The notes: generated from the sequence alone by a model not told the origin. A stretch of 40,280 bases of DNA from JAVBKP01 sp031553975 (GCA_031553975.1 JAVBKP010000033.1:1-40280); one strand, 5' to 3'; positions 30,295-39,309 are shown, counted from the first letter of the stretch. Numbers and translations are program-made.

Positions 30295-32811
30295 TTACTC
30301 CTCTATTAAACTCATTTGCTCTGTTCCATCATCTTCGATCACTTCTAGTACTTCGATTGAATCTTCAAAGTCATCAAAATCTCCATCTTCACGAATTACT
30401 TTAGCCATAGATATGATATTCACATCTTCTTCGACTTTCATAATACGTACGCCTTGTGTAGTTCTTCCTAGTCTAGAAATACTATTTGCTTTTATTCTGA
30501 TCACTACTCCATTGGAGTTAATTAATAATATTTCATCGTTGTCATTGACTACCATAGCGCCAACTAACTCGCCCGTTTTACTAAATTTAGCTTTGTCATA
30601 GGTTAGTAATCCTTTGCCACCTCTAGCTTGTACTTTGTATTCTTCTACAGAGGTTCTCTTACCATAACCAAACTTAGTTACTACAAATAGCTCTTCTTCT
30701 GGTTTTGCAAGCTCCATAGATACAACTTCATCATCTGATTCTAATAAGATTGCTCTCACGCCACCAGCAAGTCTTCCCATTGGTCGCACATCTTGCTCAT
30801 TAAAGCAGATACATTTACCATTCTTACTTACGATAATAACGTTGCTATCCCCTGTTGTCTGCTTGATTCCGATTAACTCGTCATCTTCTTTTAAGTTAAT
30901 GGCGATAAGCCCCGTTTTTCTGCTAGAATCAAATTGCGCTAAGTCAGTCTTTTTAATGGTACCACTCTTTGTTACAGAAATTAGATAATCGTCTTCTTTG
31001 AACTCTTTGATAGGAATAATTGCTGTAATTCTTTCACGTTGAGATAGGTTCAAGAAATTGATAATCGGTGTTCCTTTTGCTGTTCTTTGTGCTTCTGGGA
31101 TTTCATATGCTTTGATTCTGTATGCTTTCCCTGTGTTGGTAAAGAACATCAAATAATCATGAGTAGATGTTATAATCATATGCTTAACAAAATCATTCTC
31201 ACGAGTTGTTAAACCTGAGATACCACGCCCGCCACGCTTTTGTGTCTTATAAGTATCTGCCGATACCCGCTTTACATAGCCAAGATGTGTAAGCGTAATG
31301 GCTACTTTTTCTTCTTGGATTAAATCTGCTTCGTCAATTTCGTCAACATCTGCAATGATTTCAGTTCTACGAGGGTCAGCATATTTTTTCTTCACATCTT
31401 GAAGTTCTTCTTTGATTACTGACATTAGAATACTCTCATCTCCTAAGATTTCTAAAAATCTCCTAATCATCTTCTGAAGTTCTTCATATTCTGCTTCTAT
31501 TTTTTCTCTTTCCAAACCTTGTAGCCTAGCAAGGCGCATATCTAGAATAGCTTGTGCTTGAATTTCAGATAAGCTGAACGCTTCCATCAATTTTGGTTTA
31601 GCGTCGTTATAACTAGCACGAATTGTTTTGATAATGGCATCAATATGATCAAGTGCAATTTTCAATCCATCTAAGATATGTGCTCTATCTTCTGCCTTTT
31701 TTAGTCTAAACTTTGTTCTACGAGTCACTACATTCTTTTGATGAAGAATATATTGTTCCAATATTTGTTTTAGATTCATTAATTTTGGTTGTCCATTTAC
31801 TAGGGCTAGCATTATTATGCTATATGAATCTTGTAATTGGGTGTGCTTGTAAAGTCTATTAAGTACGATTTGCGGATTGGCATCTCTTTTCAGTTCTACA
31901 ACGATACGCATACCATCTCTATCTGATTCATCACGTAGATCCGAAATACCTTCAATTTTCTTTTCTCTTACAAGTTCTGCTATTTTTTCTATTACCCTAG
32001 CTTTGTTAACTTGATAAGGAATTTCTGTGAAAACGATTTGCATCTTCCCTTTGCTAGTCTCTTCAAATTCTGATCTTGAACGAACCATGACTTTGCCTTG
32101 TCCAGTTCTATATGCTTCACGAGCTGAGTTTCTCCCCATGATAATAGCGGCCGTAGGAAAATCCGGGCCTTTTACTGTCTTTATCAGTTCTTCTATATCA
32201 ATTTCTGCATCATCGATCAGCTGGATTGATGCGTCTATTACATCTCCTAAATTGTGAGGCGGAATAGATGTGGCCATACCTACGGCAATACCGTTAGATC
32301 CATTTACCAATAGATTAGGAAATCTAGATGGCAATACTCTTGGCTCTTTTTCCGACTCGTCGAAGTTGTCCATATAATCCACAGTGTCTTCGTCAATATC
32401 TCTAAGCATTTCTAAGGCAAAAGGTGTCATACGTGCTTCCGTATAACGCATTGCTGCCGCGCCATCACCGTCCACAGAACCAAAGTTACCATGTCCATCT
32501 ACTAGCCTATAACGAGTAGAAAATTCTTGGGCCAATCTTACCATGGCATCGTATACACTGGTATCTCCATGTGGGTGATATTTACCTAGTACGTCACCGA
32601 CTATACGAGCTGATTTTCTGTGTGGTTTATCTGGTGTAAGATTTAGTTCTGACATAGAATAAAGTATTCTTCTATGTACTGGCTTTAATCCGTCCCTTGC
32701 ATCTGGAAGTGCACGGCCTACAATAACGCTCATAGCATAATCTATATAGGAGTTTTGCATTTCGTCGTTGATGTCTTTTTGAATCAGTTTTACGTCATCC
32801 ATTAAAGTCAT
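30295..32811 (-). CDS. gyrA: DNA gyrase subunit A
   Basis: 838 residues. The catalytic domain has SYIDYAMSVIVGRALPDARDGLKPVHRRILY near the start, GDTSVYDAMVRL, and AAMRYTEARMT with the DNA-linking Tyr. The C-terminal wheel carries KRGGRG (GyrA-box-like) and QARGGKG repeats, and the tail is acidic (IEDDGTEQMSLIEE). The quinolone-determining region reads HPHGDTSVYDA with Ser replaced by Thr, a common natural form. AGGAGG lies 9 bases before ATG 32811. It follows gyrB by 13 bp in one operon. Confidence 0.98.
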   Translation of the reverse strand: MTLMDDVKLIQKDINDEMQNSYIDYAMSVIVGRALPDARDGLKPVHRRILYSMSELNLTPDKPHRKSARIVGDVLGKYHPHGDTSVYDAMVRLAQEFSTRYRLVDGHGNFGSVDGDGAAAMRYTEARMTPFALEMLRDIDEDTVDYMDNFDESEKEPRVLPSRFPNLLVNGSNGIAVGMATSIPPHNLGDVIDASIQLIDDAEIDIEELIKTVKGPDFPTAAIIMGRNSAREAYRTGQGKVMVRSRSEFEETSKGKMQIVFTEIPYQVNKARVIEKIAELVREKKIEGISDLRDESDRDGMRIVVELKRDANPQIVLNRLYKHTQLQDSYSIIMLALVNGQPKLMNLKQILEQYILHQKNVVTRRTKFRLKKAEDRAHILDGLKIALDHIDAIIKTIRASYNDAKPKLMEAFSLSEIQAQAILDMRLARLQGLEREKIEAEYEELQKMIRRFLEILGDESILMSVIKEELQDVKKKYADPRRTEIIADVDEIDEADLIQEEKVAITLTHLGYVKRVSADTYKTQKRGGRGISGLTTRENDFVKHMIITSTHDYLMFFTNTGKAYRIKAYEIPEAQRTAKGTPIINFLNLSQRERITAIIPIKEFKEDDYLISVTKSGTIKKTDLAQFDSSRKTGLIAINLKEDDELIGIKQTTGDSNVIIVSKNGKCICFNEQDVRPMGRLAGGVRAILLESDDEVVSMELAKPEEELFVVTKFGYGKRTSVEEYKVQARGGKGLLTYDKAKFSKTGELVGAMVVNDNDEILLINSNGVVIRIKANSISRLGRTTQGVRIMKVEEDVNIISMAKVIREDGDFDDFEDSIEVLEVIEDDGTEQMSLIEE

Positions 32812-32824
32812 TTAACATTTCCTC

Positions 32825-34744
32825 CTATACATCTAAGTTTTTAACATATTTAGCATTATCTTCTATGAACTTCTTACGAGGTGGCACTTTGTCACCCATA
32901 AGTGTTGTGAATACTTCGTCTGCGCCTGGATCATCATCTAGGGTTATTTGCACTAGGGTTCTTGTGGTGTAATCCATAGTGGTTTCCCAAAGTTGATGAG
33001 CATCCATCTCTCCAAGACCTTTGTAACGCTGAATCTCAGCTTTACCATTTTCTTTAGAAAGTTCTGCCATTAACTTTTCTTGTTCTCTTTCAGAGTAAGT
33101 ATAGTAATCTTTTTTTCCTTTTTTTGTTTTGTAAAGCGGCGGTTGGGCTACATATACAAATCCGCCCTCTATCAGTGGCTTCATATAGCGGAAGAAGAAT
33201 GTGAGTAGAAGTGTTCTTATATGCGCACCATCTACGTCGGCATCTGTCATGATAATTATTTTATGATATCTTAACTTTTCGATATTAAAATCATTTCCTA
33301 TGTTACAACCAAAAGCTGTTATCATATTCTTTATTTCTTCTGAGTTAAGCATTTTATCAAGTCTAGCTTTTTCTACGTTTAATATTTTACCTCTTAGTGG
33401 CAAAATAGCTTGTCTTTTTCTATCTCTTCCACTTTTGGCAGAACCACCCGCAGAATCTCCCTCTACTAGGAATATTTCTGAAATAGATGGGTCTTTTTCT
33501 GAACAATCTGAAAGTTTTCCAGGAAGAGTAAGGCCATCGAGAACTCCTTTTCTTCTTGTAAGATCTCTTGCTTTTCTAGCTGCTTCACGAGCCCGAGCAG
33601 CACGAAGGGCTTTGTCTATAATGATTCTACCTTGACTTGGATTCTCATCTAAAAAAGCGGAAAGTCTCTCATTGGTAGATTGCTCCACGAATCCTCTCAT
33701 CTCACTATTTCCAAGTTTAGTCTTTGTCTGACCTTCAAACTGTGGCTCAGTTAACTTTACTGAGATAATGGCTGTAATACCTTCTCTTACATCTTCTCCT
33801 GACAATGCTTCGTCGTTGGCTTTCAAAAAATTATTTCTTTTGGCATAATCATTGATTACACGTGTAAGGGCAGATTTAAAACCAATCATATGTGTACCAC
33901 CTTCTGTGGTATTGATGTTATTGGCATAAGAAAATAGAAGCTCGTTATAACGATCTGTATATTGCAACGCAACCTCTACCTCATATTCATCTCTCTTGGC
34001 TTCGAAGTAAAGAATATCTTCATGTATAGGTTCTTTGTTTTTATTTTGATGGGCTACAAATTCCTTAATACCACCTTCGTAGTGAAATATTTCACCTCTG
34101 CCTTCTTCTCTTTCATCGGCCAATGATATTTTTATGCCTTTGTTAAGAAAAGCCATTTCTCTTAGTCTATGTTCTAATGTAGAGTAGTTATATTCTAATT
34201 CGTCAAAAATTTCAACATCTGGCTTGAAATGAGTCTTTGTACCTGTATTAGTGGAAGTTCCTATTTCTTGAAGTTCAGTCATAGTTTTTCCACGAGCATA
34301 TGTCTGACTATAAAGTTTGCCATTTCTTTTTACTTCAACAGTCATTATCTCAGATAGTGCATTTACTACGGATGCGCCTACACCGTGAAGACCTCCTGAT
34401 ACTTTATATCCTCCGCCTCCAAATTTACCTCCGGCATGAAGAACTGTATGAATTACTTCTACAGCAGGCTTTTTAAGCTTTGGATGTAAATCCACTGGCA
34501 TGCCACGACCATTGTCTTGCACTTCTATAGAATTATCAGATTTTATAATAACATTGATCTCAGTACAATGCCCAGCCAAAGCTTCGTCGACACTATTGTC
34601 AACTATCTCATATACTAAATGATGAAGACCTCGAGAGCTAGTAGAACCTATATACATTCCTGGTCTTTTCCGAACAGCTTCTAGTCCCTCAAGCACCTGT
34701 ATCTGTTCAGCATCATATTGCTTTGATACTTCTGTATTTGACAA
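32825..34744 (-). CDS. gyrB: DNA gyrase subunit B
   Basis: About 639 residues. The GHKL ATPase is marked by NSVDEALAGHC, DNGRGMPVD and GGLHGVG. The TOPRIM domain has LVEGDSAGGSAKSGRD and DADVDGAHIRTL, and the QRYKGLGEMD end is present. The start is best placed at a TTG (34744, giving MSNTEVSKQYD) because AAGGTGA lies about 6 bases before it; an upstream TTG at 34750 abuts that site. Own promoter at 34805-34833. The gene introduces negative supercoils with GyrA, and the operon continues into trpS and two signalling genes. Confidence 0.97.
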   Translation of the reverse strand: MSNTEVSKQYDAEQIQVLEGLEAVRKRPGMYIGSTSSRGLHHLVYEIVDNSVDEALAGHCTEINVIIKSDNSIEVQDNGRGMPVDLHPKLKKPAVEVIHTVLHAGGKFGGGGYKVSGGLHGVGASVVNALSEIMTVEVKRNGKLYSQTYARGKTMTELQEIGTSTNTGTKTHFKPDVEIFDELEYNYSTLEHRLREMAFLNKGIKISLADEREEGRGEIFHYEGGIKEFVAHQNKNKEPIHEDILYFEAKRDEYEVEVALQYTDRYNELLFSYANNINTTEGGTHMIGFKSALTRVINDYAKRNNFLKANDEALSGEDVREGITAIISVKLTEPQFEGQTKTKLGNSEMRGFVEQSTNERLSAFLDENPSQGRIIIDKALRAARAREAARKARDLTRRKGVLDGLTLPGKLSDCSEKDPSISEIFLVEGDSAGGSAKSGRDRKRQAILPLRGKILNVEKARLDKMLNSEEIKNMITAFGCNIGNDFNIEKLRYHKIIIMTDADVDGAHIRTLLLTFFFRYMKPLIEGGFVYVAQPPLYKTKKGKKDYYTYSEREQEKLMAELSKENGKAEIQRYKGLGEMDAHQLWETTMDYTTRTLVQITLDDDPGADEVFTTLMGDKVPPRKKFIEDNAKYVKNLDV

Positions 34745-34776
34745 AATCAATCACCTTACCTTTTCTTACGTAATAT

Positions 34777-34796
34777 AAGGCTTTATTTTAAGCCTA
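34777..34796 (-). promoter_or_regulatory. Hairpin in the gyrB leader
   Basis: Minus-strand AGGCTT / AAGCCT stem with a short A-rich loop, between the gyrB promoter and its ribosome site. No T-run follows, so it is not a terminator. Confidence 0.4.
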
Positions 34797-34804
34797 ATCA
34801 ACTA

Positions 34805-34833
34805 ATTATACATCAAATGATGAAAAAACACAA
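34805..34833 (-). promoter_or_regulatory. Promoter of gyrBA operon
   Basis: Minus strand TTGTGT, 17-base spacer, perfect TATAAT, about 60 bp upstream of the chosen gyrB start. It lies just after the hairpin that ends the preceding gene. Confidence 0.65.
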
Positions 34834-34838
34834 ATTTT

Positions 34839-34868
34839 AAAAAACAGAGCCTTAAAACCCTGTTTTTT
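34839..34868 (-). terminator. Intrinsic terminator after the chemoreceptor-like gene
   Basis: Minus-strand arms AAAAAACAGGG and CTCTGTTTTTT pair with one G-U, about 12 bases after the stop at 34881. The T-run forms part of the 3' arm. Confidence 0.75.
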
Positions 34869-34880
34869 GACTTTGATATA

Positions 34881-36842
34881 CTAGAAAATTTTCTGAGTAT
34901 CACTTTTTAAATATCTGTCACTTATATCTTTTAATGTGCCATCATTTTTCATTTCCTCAAGAGCTAAATTAATTTTTTTAATTTCCTCATGATTACAACT
35001 CACTTTACTAAATCCTATTTTATCAGTAGTATCATCTGTTAATCTAAATTCATGCACTTTAAAACTAATATTCAAATCTTTATTATTTAAATAATATTTG
35101 GCAGAGTATTCATTTAAAATTATAACATCAACTTCGTCCTTTAATAGACTCTCTATTGAAAATGAAAGGTGCTGGCTCACAATCTTTTTTAATCTTGTAT
35201 CTTCTTCAAATTTTTTAGGATATATAAAATTGCTAACTGTACCTATTCTATATTTATACAAATCTTCATATTTTTTTATATTTTTATTCGATTTTGATAT
35301 GAATATATGATCTATACTTTCTCTATATTCTATGGAAAAATCTATGAATTTTAGCCTATCCTCTGTGGCAGATATTGAAGGAATTATATCTATTAACCCC
35401 TTTTCTATCATATACAAAGATGCATCCCAAGTATACATATCAAATTTTATGGATATATCACTTCTTCTGGCAGCTTCTTTCAATATATCTATATCTATTC
35501 CTGATACTTTTTTATTTTCTTCACATATTATATATGGTGGATACGGAGTAGCGCATACCAATAAATAATCTCTTTTTTCACCAGATTTTTTTGAAAGTCC
35601 TTCTAATAAATCTATTAGATTTTTTTCCATATCACTAATGCGTAGACCTATTTTTCCTATTTTACTAGCACTATTTTCAATGGTTTTATTTATATCCTTT
35701 ATAGATACTACACTTTTAGTCATATCAGGCATCATAGAAGCAAAATCTTGATTTATCTCATCAAAATTTTCTATTTGTTTCATTATTTGCAATGACACGG
35801 CAGTATTTTTCTCGGAAAACTCAATAATAGTATCTTCTATTTCAACCAATCCTTCTACCACTGTCTTATATACTTCTGATTGTTTATTAATTCTATCAAG
35901 GCTTAATTTGATTGATTCGCTATTACCTAAAGATATTTTTCTTATACTTTCTACTAAATCTATTATATCTGTTGATATGACAGATATTCTTTCTGATATT
36001 TTTCTTATTTCTGTAGATACAATAGAAAATCCTTTTCCAAATTCCCCCGCCCTAGCAGCCTCTATAGAGGCATTTACTGAAAGAAGATTTGCCTGTTTTG
36101 ATATATTATCTATAGAATTCAATAAATTTTGGGCCTCACTAGATTTTTCCTCTAGCTTATGTGAATGCTTAATAGTCTCTGACAATATCCCTTCCATTTT
36201 TCCAAACTCATCAATACTGTTTATTATACTATCTTTTTTATTTATAACTCTATTTACAGCATCTTTCGCTAAAAAAGATAATTTTTTAGATTCTAATCCA
36301 TTTTCTTCAAGGTTAGAATAAATTAAATCAATATTGTTTTTCACTGCATATATTGTATTTGATTGCTTATCTGATATATTCTTTAATAACTTTGATTTAT
36401 TATTAATATCATTTACTTTTATGTCTATTTCGCCAATATAAAAACTCGCCAAAGTTAGAAATTCTAAATTTTCCTTTACATTTTCTTTTATTTTTCTAAT
36501 TCTTACTGTTTCGTTAATATTATTTACCTTTTTAAATTTTTTGTTTTTGATATTTTTTATATAAATATTGTTTTTATGTAAAATATCTAGTACAGATTGT
36601 TTTTTCTTTACTTTAAAACAAATTCTACTGTTTGTAGCAGAAATCAATATTTTGGTACGTTTTATTTTGGAAAAAGTTTTGAATATTTGATTTTTTTTGA
36701 TTTTTTTTCTTTGATTCTTAATCAATTTTTTAACTATTTTTTTTGTCTTCACCACATGATAAACAAAGTATAAAAATAATGTAATTAAGGCTCCTATTAA
36801 AGCTATCTCAAAGGCTGAAATTTCATAAAATAATTCTTTCAT
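34881..36842 (-). CDS. Chemoreceptor-like protein with C-terminal solute-binding (SBP_bac_3) domain
   Basis: 653 residues. One membrane helix (about 10-31) precedes a very Lys-rich stretch (33-105). The MCP signalling domain (about 155-405) contains the hairpin-tip region SKQANLLSVNASIEAARAGEFGKGFSIV-type sequence, with EAARAGEFGKGF at 261-272. A family 3 solute-binding domain fills 424-645: LLVCATPYPPYIICEENKKVSGIDIDI, YEDLYKYRIGTVSNFIYPKK, then DVIILNEYSAKYYL. No second membrane helix separates the two domains, so by the positive-inside rule the amino-acid-binding fold would be cytoplasmic. It lies between recF and gyrB, preceded by two parS-like sites; GAGGT precedes ATG 36842. The usual HAMP domain is not visible. 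Confidence 0.88.
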   Translation of the reverse strand: MKELFYEISAFEIALIGALITLFLYFVYHVVKTKKIVKKLIKNQRKKIKKNQIFKTFSKIKRTKILISATNSRICFKVKKKQSVLDILHKNNIYIKNIKNKKFKKVNNINETVRIRKIKENVKENLEFLTLASFYIGEIDIKVNDINNKSKLLKNISDKQSNTIYAVKNNIDLIYSNLEENGLESKKLSFLAKDAVNRVINKKDSIINSIDEFGKMEGILSETIKHSHKLEEKSSEAQNLLNSIDNISKQANLLSVNASIEAARAGEFGKGFSIVSTEIRKISERISVISTDIIDLVESIRKISLGNSESIKLSLDRINKQSEVYKTVVEGLVEIEDTIIEFSEKNTAVSLQIMKQIENFDEINQDFASMMPDMTKSVVSIKDINKTIENSASKIGKIGLRISDMEKNLIDLLEGLSKKSGEKRDYLLVCATPYPPYIICEENKKVSGIDIDILKEAARRSDISIKFDMYTWDASLYMIEKGLIDIIPSISATEDRLKFIDFSIEYRESIDHIFISKSNKNIKKYEDLYKYRIGTVSNFIYPKKFEEDTRLKKIVSQHLSFSIESLLKDEVDVIILNEYSAKYYLNNKDLNISFKVHEFRLTDDTTDKIGFSKVSCNHEEIKKINLALEEMKNDGTLKDISDRYLKSDTQKIF

Positions 36843-36866
36843 ATATTTTACCTCAAATACTTAAAA

Positions 36867-36882
36867 TGTTTCATGTGAAACA
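36867..36882. promoter_or_regulatory. parS-like site 1
   Basis: TGTTTCATGTGAAACA differs from the palindromic ParB-binding consensus TGTTTCACGTGAAACA at one base (C to T). It lies in the leader of the chemoreceptor-like gene, about 2.3 kb from the oriC element. Confidence 0.78.
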
Positions 36883-36897
36883 TTCCTACATTAATTT

Positions 36898-36913
36898 TGT
36901 TTCATGTGAAACA
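36898..36913. promoter_or_regulatory. parS-like site 2
   Basis: Exact second copy of TGTTTCATGTGAAACA, 31 bp from the first (about three helical turns), 4 bp after the recF stop. A duplicated 16-mer at this place, with origin genes on both sides, supports a ParB (Spo0J) or Noc-type segregation site. Confidence 0.78.
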
Positions 36914-36917
36914 TTTT

Positions 36918-38009
36918 CTATTCTATACTAATTCCATTGCTTATAGTAAAAGTTTTATTGTTATACAAACTCTTTTTTACATATTCACTTATCTCTGTTG
37001 TTGTTAAAAACAATTGAACATCATGTAGAGAATTAATAAGAAATTTTTGTCTTTCAAAATCAAGCTCAGACAAAACATCATCTAATAAAAGAACTGGTTT
37101 ATCGCCTGTTTCTTCCTCTATTAATTTTATTTCTGCTAGCTTTAAAGAAAGTGCTGCTGTCCTTTGTTGCCCCTGTGATCCAAAATGTCTTATATCTATT
37201 TCATTAATACAAATTTTTATATCGTCTTTATGAGGACCTCTCGTAGTGGTTCTTCTTACTGCATCATTTTTTTTATTTTCATCTAATATTTTTTCAAATT
37301 CATGTTTTTGTAAACTTATATTTTCTTTAAAATCTATGCTTGATTCATAAAACACTTCTAAATTTTCTTTTCCAGAAGTTATATTACTATGAATATCTTT
37401 GCTAATTTTATTAATTTTTTTTATAAATCTTTCTCTCTCTATTATTATTTTAGATCCATATTCTATAAGTTCAGTATCCCATGCTGATAGTACGTCCATA
37501 TTTATAGTATCATTTTTTAAAATATTATTTCTTTGCAATAATATTTTTTTATATCTAGAAAGATTTTTATAATACATAGGTTTTATCTGACAAAGTTCTC
37601 TATCAATAAATCTTCTTCTTTTCTCAGGTTCATCTTTAATGATTTTTAAATCCTCTGGAGAAAAAATCACAATATGCATGTGAGATAAAATATCAGACTT
37701 TTTTGACACCTTTTGTTCATCTACTTTTATACTTTTATTGTTTTTTTCAAAACTAATTTCTATTTGCCTATCTCTGTCATCTTTGATAAAACAGGATTTT
37801 ACTACTGCTCTTTCTTCACCAAATCTAATCATTTCACTATCTTTATTAGTCCTAAATGATTTACCTAGACACATCACATACAAAGACTCTAACAAATTTG
37901 TTTTTCCTTGCGCATTATTTCCAGTAATAATGTTTACTTTTTCATGAAAATCAAACTTTATATTTTTATAATTTCTAAAATTATATATTTCTAATTCTTT
38001 AAAAAACAT
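36918..38009 (-). CDS. recF: DNA replication and repair protein RecF
   Basis: 363 residues. KELEIYNFRNYKNIKFDFHEKVNIITGNNAQGKTNLLE holds the SMC-like Walker A (about GNNAQGKTN, 31-39). The signature SxGQQRTAALSLKLAE (about 274-290, here FGSQGQQRTAAL) and Walker B LLLDDVLSELD (about 308-318) are intact. It loads RecA at gaps with RecO/R. Its start is 4 bp after dnaN, with no strong ribosome site, suggesting coupling to dnaN. The S4-domain gene that normally lies between dnaN and recF is absent. Confidence 0.97.
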   Translation of the reverse strand: MFFKELEIYNFRNYKNIKFDFHEKVNIITGNNAQGKTNLLESLYVMCLGKSFRTNKDSEMIRFGEERAVVKSCFIKDDRDRQIEISFEKNNKSIKVDEQKVSKKSDILSHMHIVIFSPEDLKIIKDEPEKRRRFIDRELCQIKPMYYKNLSRYKKILLQRNNILKNDTINMDVLSAWDTELIEYGSKIIIERERFIKKINKISKDIHSNITSGKENLEVFYESSIDFKENISLQKHEFEKILDENKKNDAVRRTTTRGPHKDDIKICINEIDIRHFGSQGQQRTAALSLKLAEIKLIEEETGDKPVLLLDDVLSELDFERQKFLINSLHDVQLFLTTTEISEYVKKSLYNNKTFTISNGISIE

Positions 38010-38013
38010 AGCA

Positions 38014-39123
38014 TTAATTTGTAATTCTAACTGGTAGAACTAAGTATTTAAAAGAATCTCCCTCTATTGGTTTAATAACACAAGGATTAATATTAGCATT
38101 AAATTCAAGCATAACTTCTTCTTCAGATAATGCTTTTAGAACATCCATCACATATTTAGAATTAAATCCAATTTCAAGACCAGTACCATCTTGTTCTACT
38201 ATTATTTCTTCTTTTACTTTTCCCTCATCAGATCTAGAGTTGATTATTATTTTCCCCTCTTCCACTGTTAGTTTAATAAGATTATTCTTTCCTTCCTTAG
38301 CAAGAAGTGAAGCTCTCTCTATACTATCGTATAAATCACTTTTATTTAATTTAACTATGCATTTTTTTTCTTTAGGGAAAATACTTTCATAATTTATATA
38401 CTCACCCTCCATTAGCCTAGCTGTTACTTTTATTTTATCAGTAACAATAACTACTCTTTTGTTTTCTATAGAAATATTAATAAGATTATCATCATCCTCA
38501 TCAGATAAAATCTTATTAATCTCGTTTATAATTTTGCCAGCAATAATTATTTTTTTTTCTTCATGGTTATCTATTTTTTGTCTAACAGTAGCCATTCTAA
38601 ACCCGTCCAATGCCACCATCATTATTTCATCTTTTTTCACTTCTAATAAAACGCCTGTTAAAACGCCTCTAGCTTCTTCAACACTAGCAGAAAAAGATGT
38701 TCTTTTAATCATTTCTTGAAAAATTTGTTTATCTATAGATATTTTATTACCCTCTTCTGCTTCGTTTATATTAGGGAATTCATCAGCAGAAAGACCAACA
38801 ATGTTAAATTCTGATTTTTGACATTTTATATTTATATTATTATTTTCTTCGATCTCTATTTCAATCTCACCATGAGGTAATTTCTTTATAATTTCAGTAA
38901 AAAGTTTTGAATAAACAACAATTGAACCAATTTCATCAGCTTTAATTTCTGTTTTGGTTTCTATGGTTAAATCTAAATCAGATGCAGTAAGCTTTAATGT
39001 TTCATGATCCTCTATCTCTAATAAGATCCCTTTAAGTATAGGAATAGTGGTTCTATTGGTAACACCTTTAGATACTATATTGAGTGCTTTAGATAAAGAC
39101 TGTTGCTGGCAAATAATTTTCAT
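38014..39123 (-). CDS. dnaN: DNA polymerase III beta sliding clamp
   Basis: 369 residues from ATG 39123 (MKIICQQQSLSKALNIVSKGV), with AGGAGG about 8 bases upstream; a longer frame to 39156 lacks a site. Three clamp domains are seen: domain 1 ends near IVYSKLFTEIIKKLPHGEIEIE, domain 2 has EFPNINEAEEGNK, and the C-terminal PCVIKPIEGDSFKYLVLPVRI is the usual end. It tethers polymerase III. It follows dnaA through the oriC element and is coupled to recF. Confidence 0.98.
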   Translation of the reverse strand: MKIICQQQSLSKALNIVSKGVTNRTTIPILKGILLEIEDHETLKLTASDLDLTIETKTEIKADEIGSIVVYSKLFTEIIKKLPHGEIEIEIEENNNINIKCQKSEFNIVGLSADEFPNINEAEEGNKISIDKQIFQEMIKRTSFSASVEEARGVLTGVLLEVKKDEIMMVALDGFRMATVRQKIDNHEEKKIIIAGKIINEINKILSDEDDDNLINISIENKRVVIVTDKIKVTARLMEGEYINYESIFPKEKKCIVKLNKSDLYDSIERASLLAKEGKNNLIKLTVEEGKIIINSRSDEGKVKEEIIVEQDGTGLEIGFNSKYVMDVLKALSEEEVMLEFNANINPCVIKPIEGDSFKYLVLPVRITN

Positions 39124-39160
39124 TTTATAGGTCCTCCTATTTTTTTCGAAGCTCATTTCC

Positions 39161-39240
39161 TATGTTTTCTTTATTAATTAATTAGTATTAATAGTAGTAG
39201 GGGCTGTGGATATGTTTATAACTTTGTGAATAACTCAAAT
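39161..39240. other. oriC unwinding element: DnaA boxes, GC cluster, DnaA-trio-like triplets
   Basis: In the 186-bp dnaA-dnaN gap. Plus-strand order: AT-rich DNA (39161-39182), the six triplets TAG TAT TAA TAG TAG TAG (39183-39200), GGGC (39201-39204), a DnaA box TGTGGATAT (39205-39213, one mismatch to TGTGGATAA) and TGTGAATAA (39225-39233, one mismatch), 20 bp apart. This is the box, GC cluster, trio, AT-rich layout described for bacterial unwinding elements (DnaA-trios). The remaining gap (39241-39309, 39124-39160) shows no further consensus box. Confidence 0.82.
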
Positions 39241-39309
39241 TTCAAAATATATCAAAAGAATAAACCTGTGAAAACTGATGTGTATTTCCTGTTATATCCA
39301 TGTATAGTT

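Noticed and set aside
30293..30310. T-box riboswitch for trpS
   Set aside because: Only 2 bp separate gyrA and trpS, so there is no room for a leader.
34777..34796. gyrB leader hairpin as an intrinsic terminator
   Set aside because: The stem is short and no T-run follows on the transcribed strand.
38014..39156. Upstream start of dnaN at 39156
   Set aside because: AGGAGG fits only the ATG at 39123, which gives the canonical clamp N-terminus.
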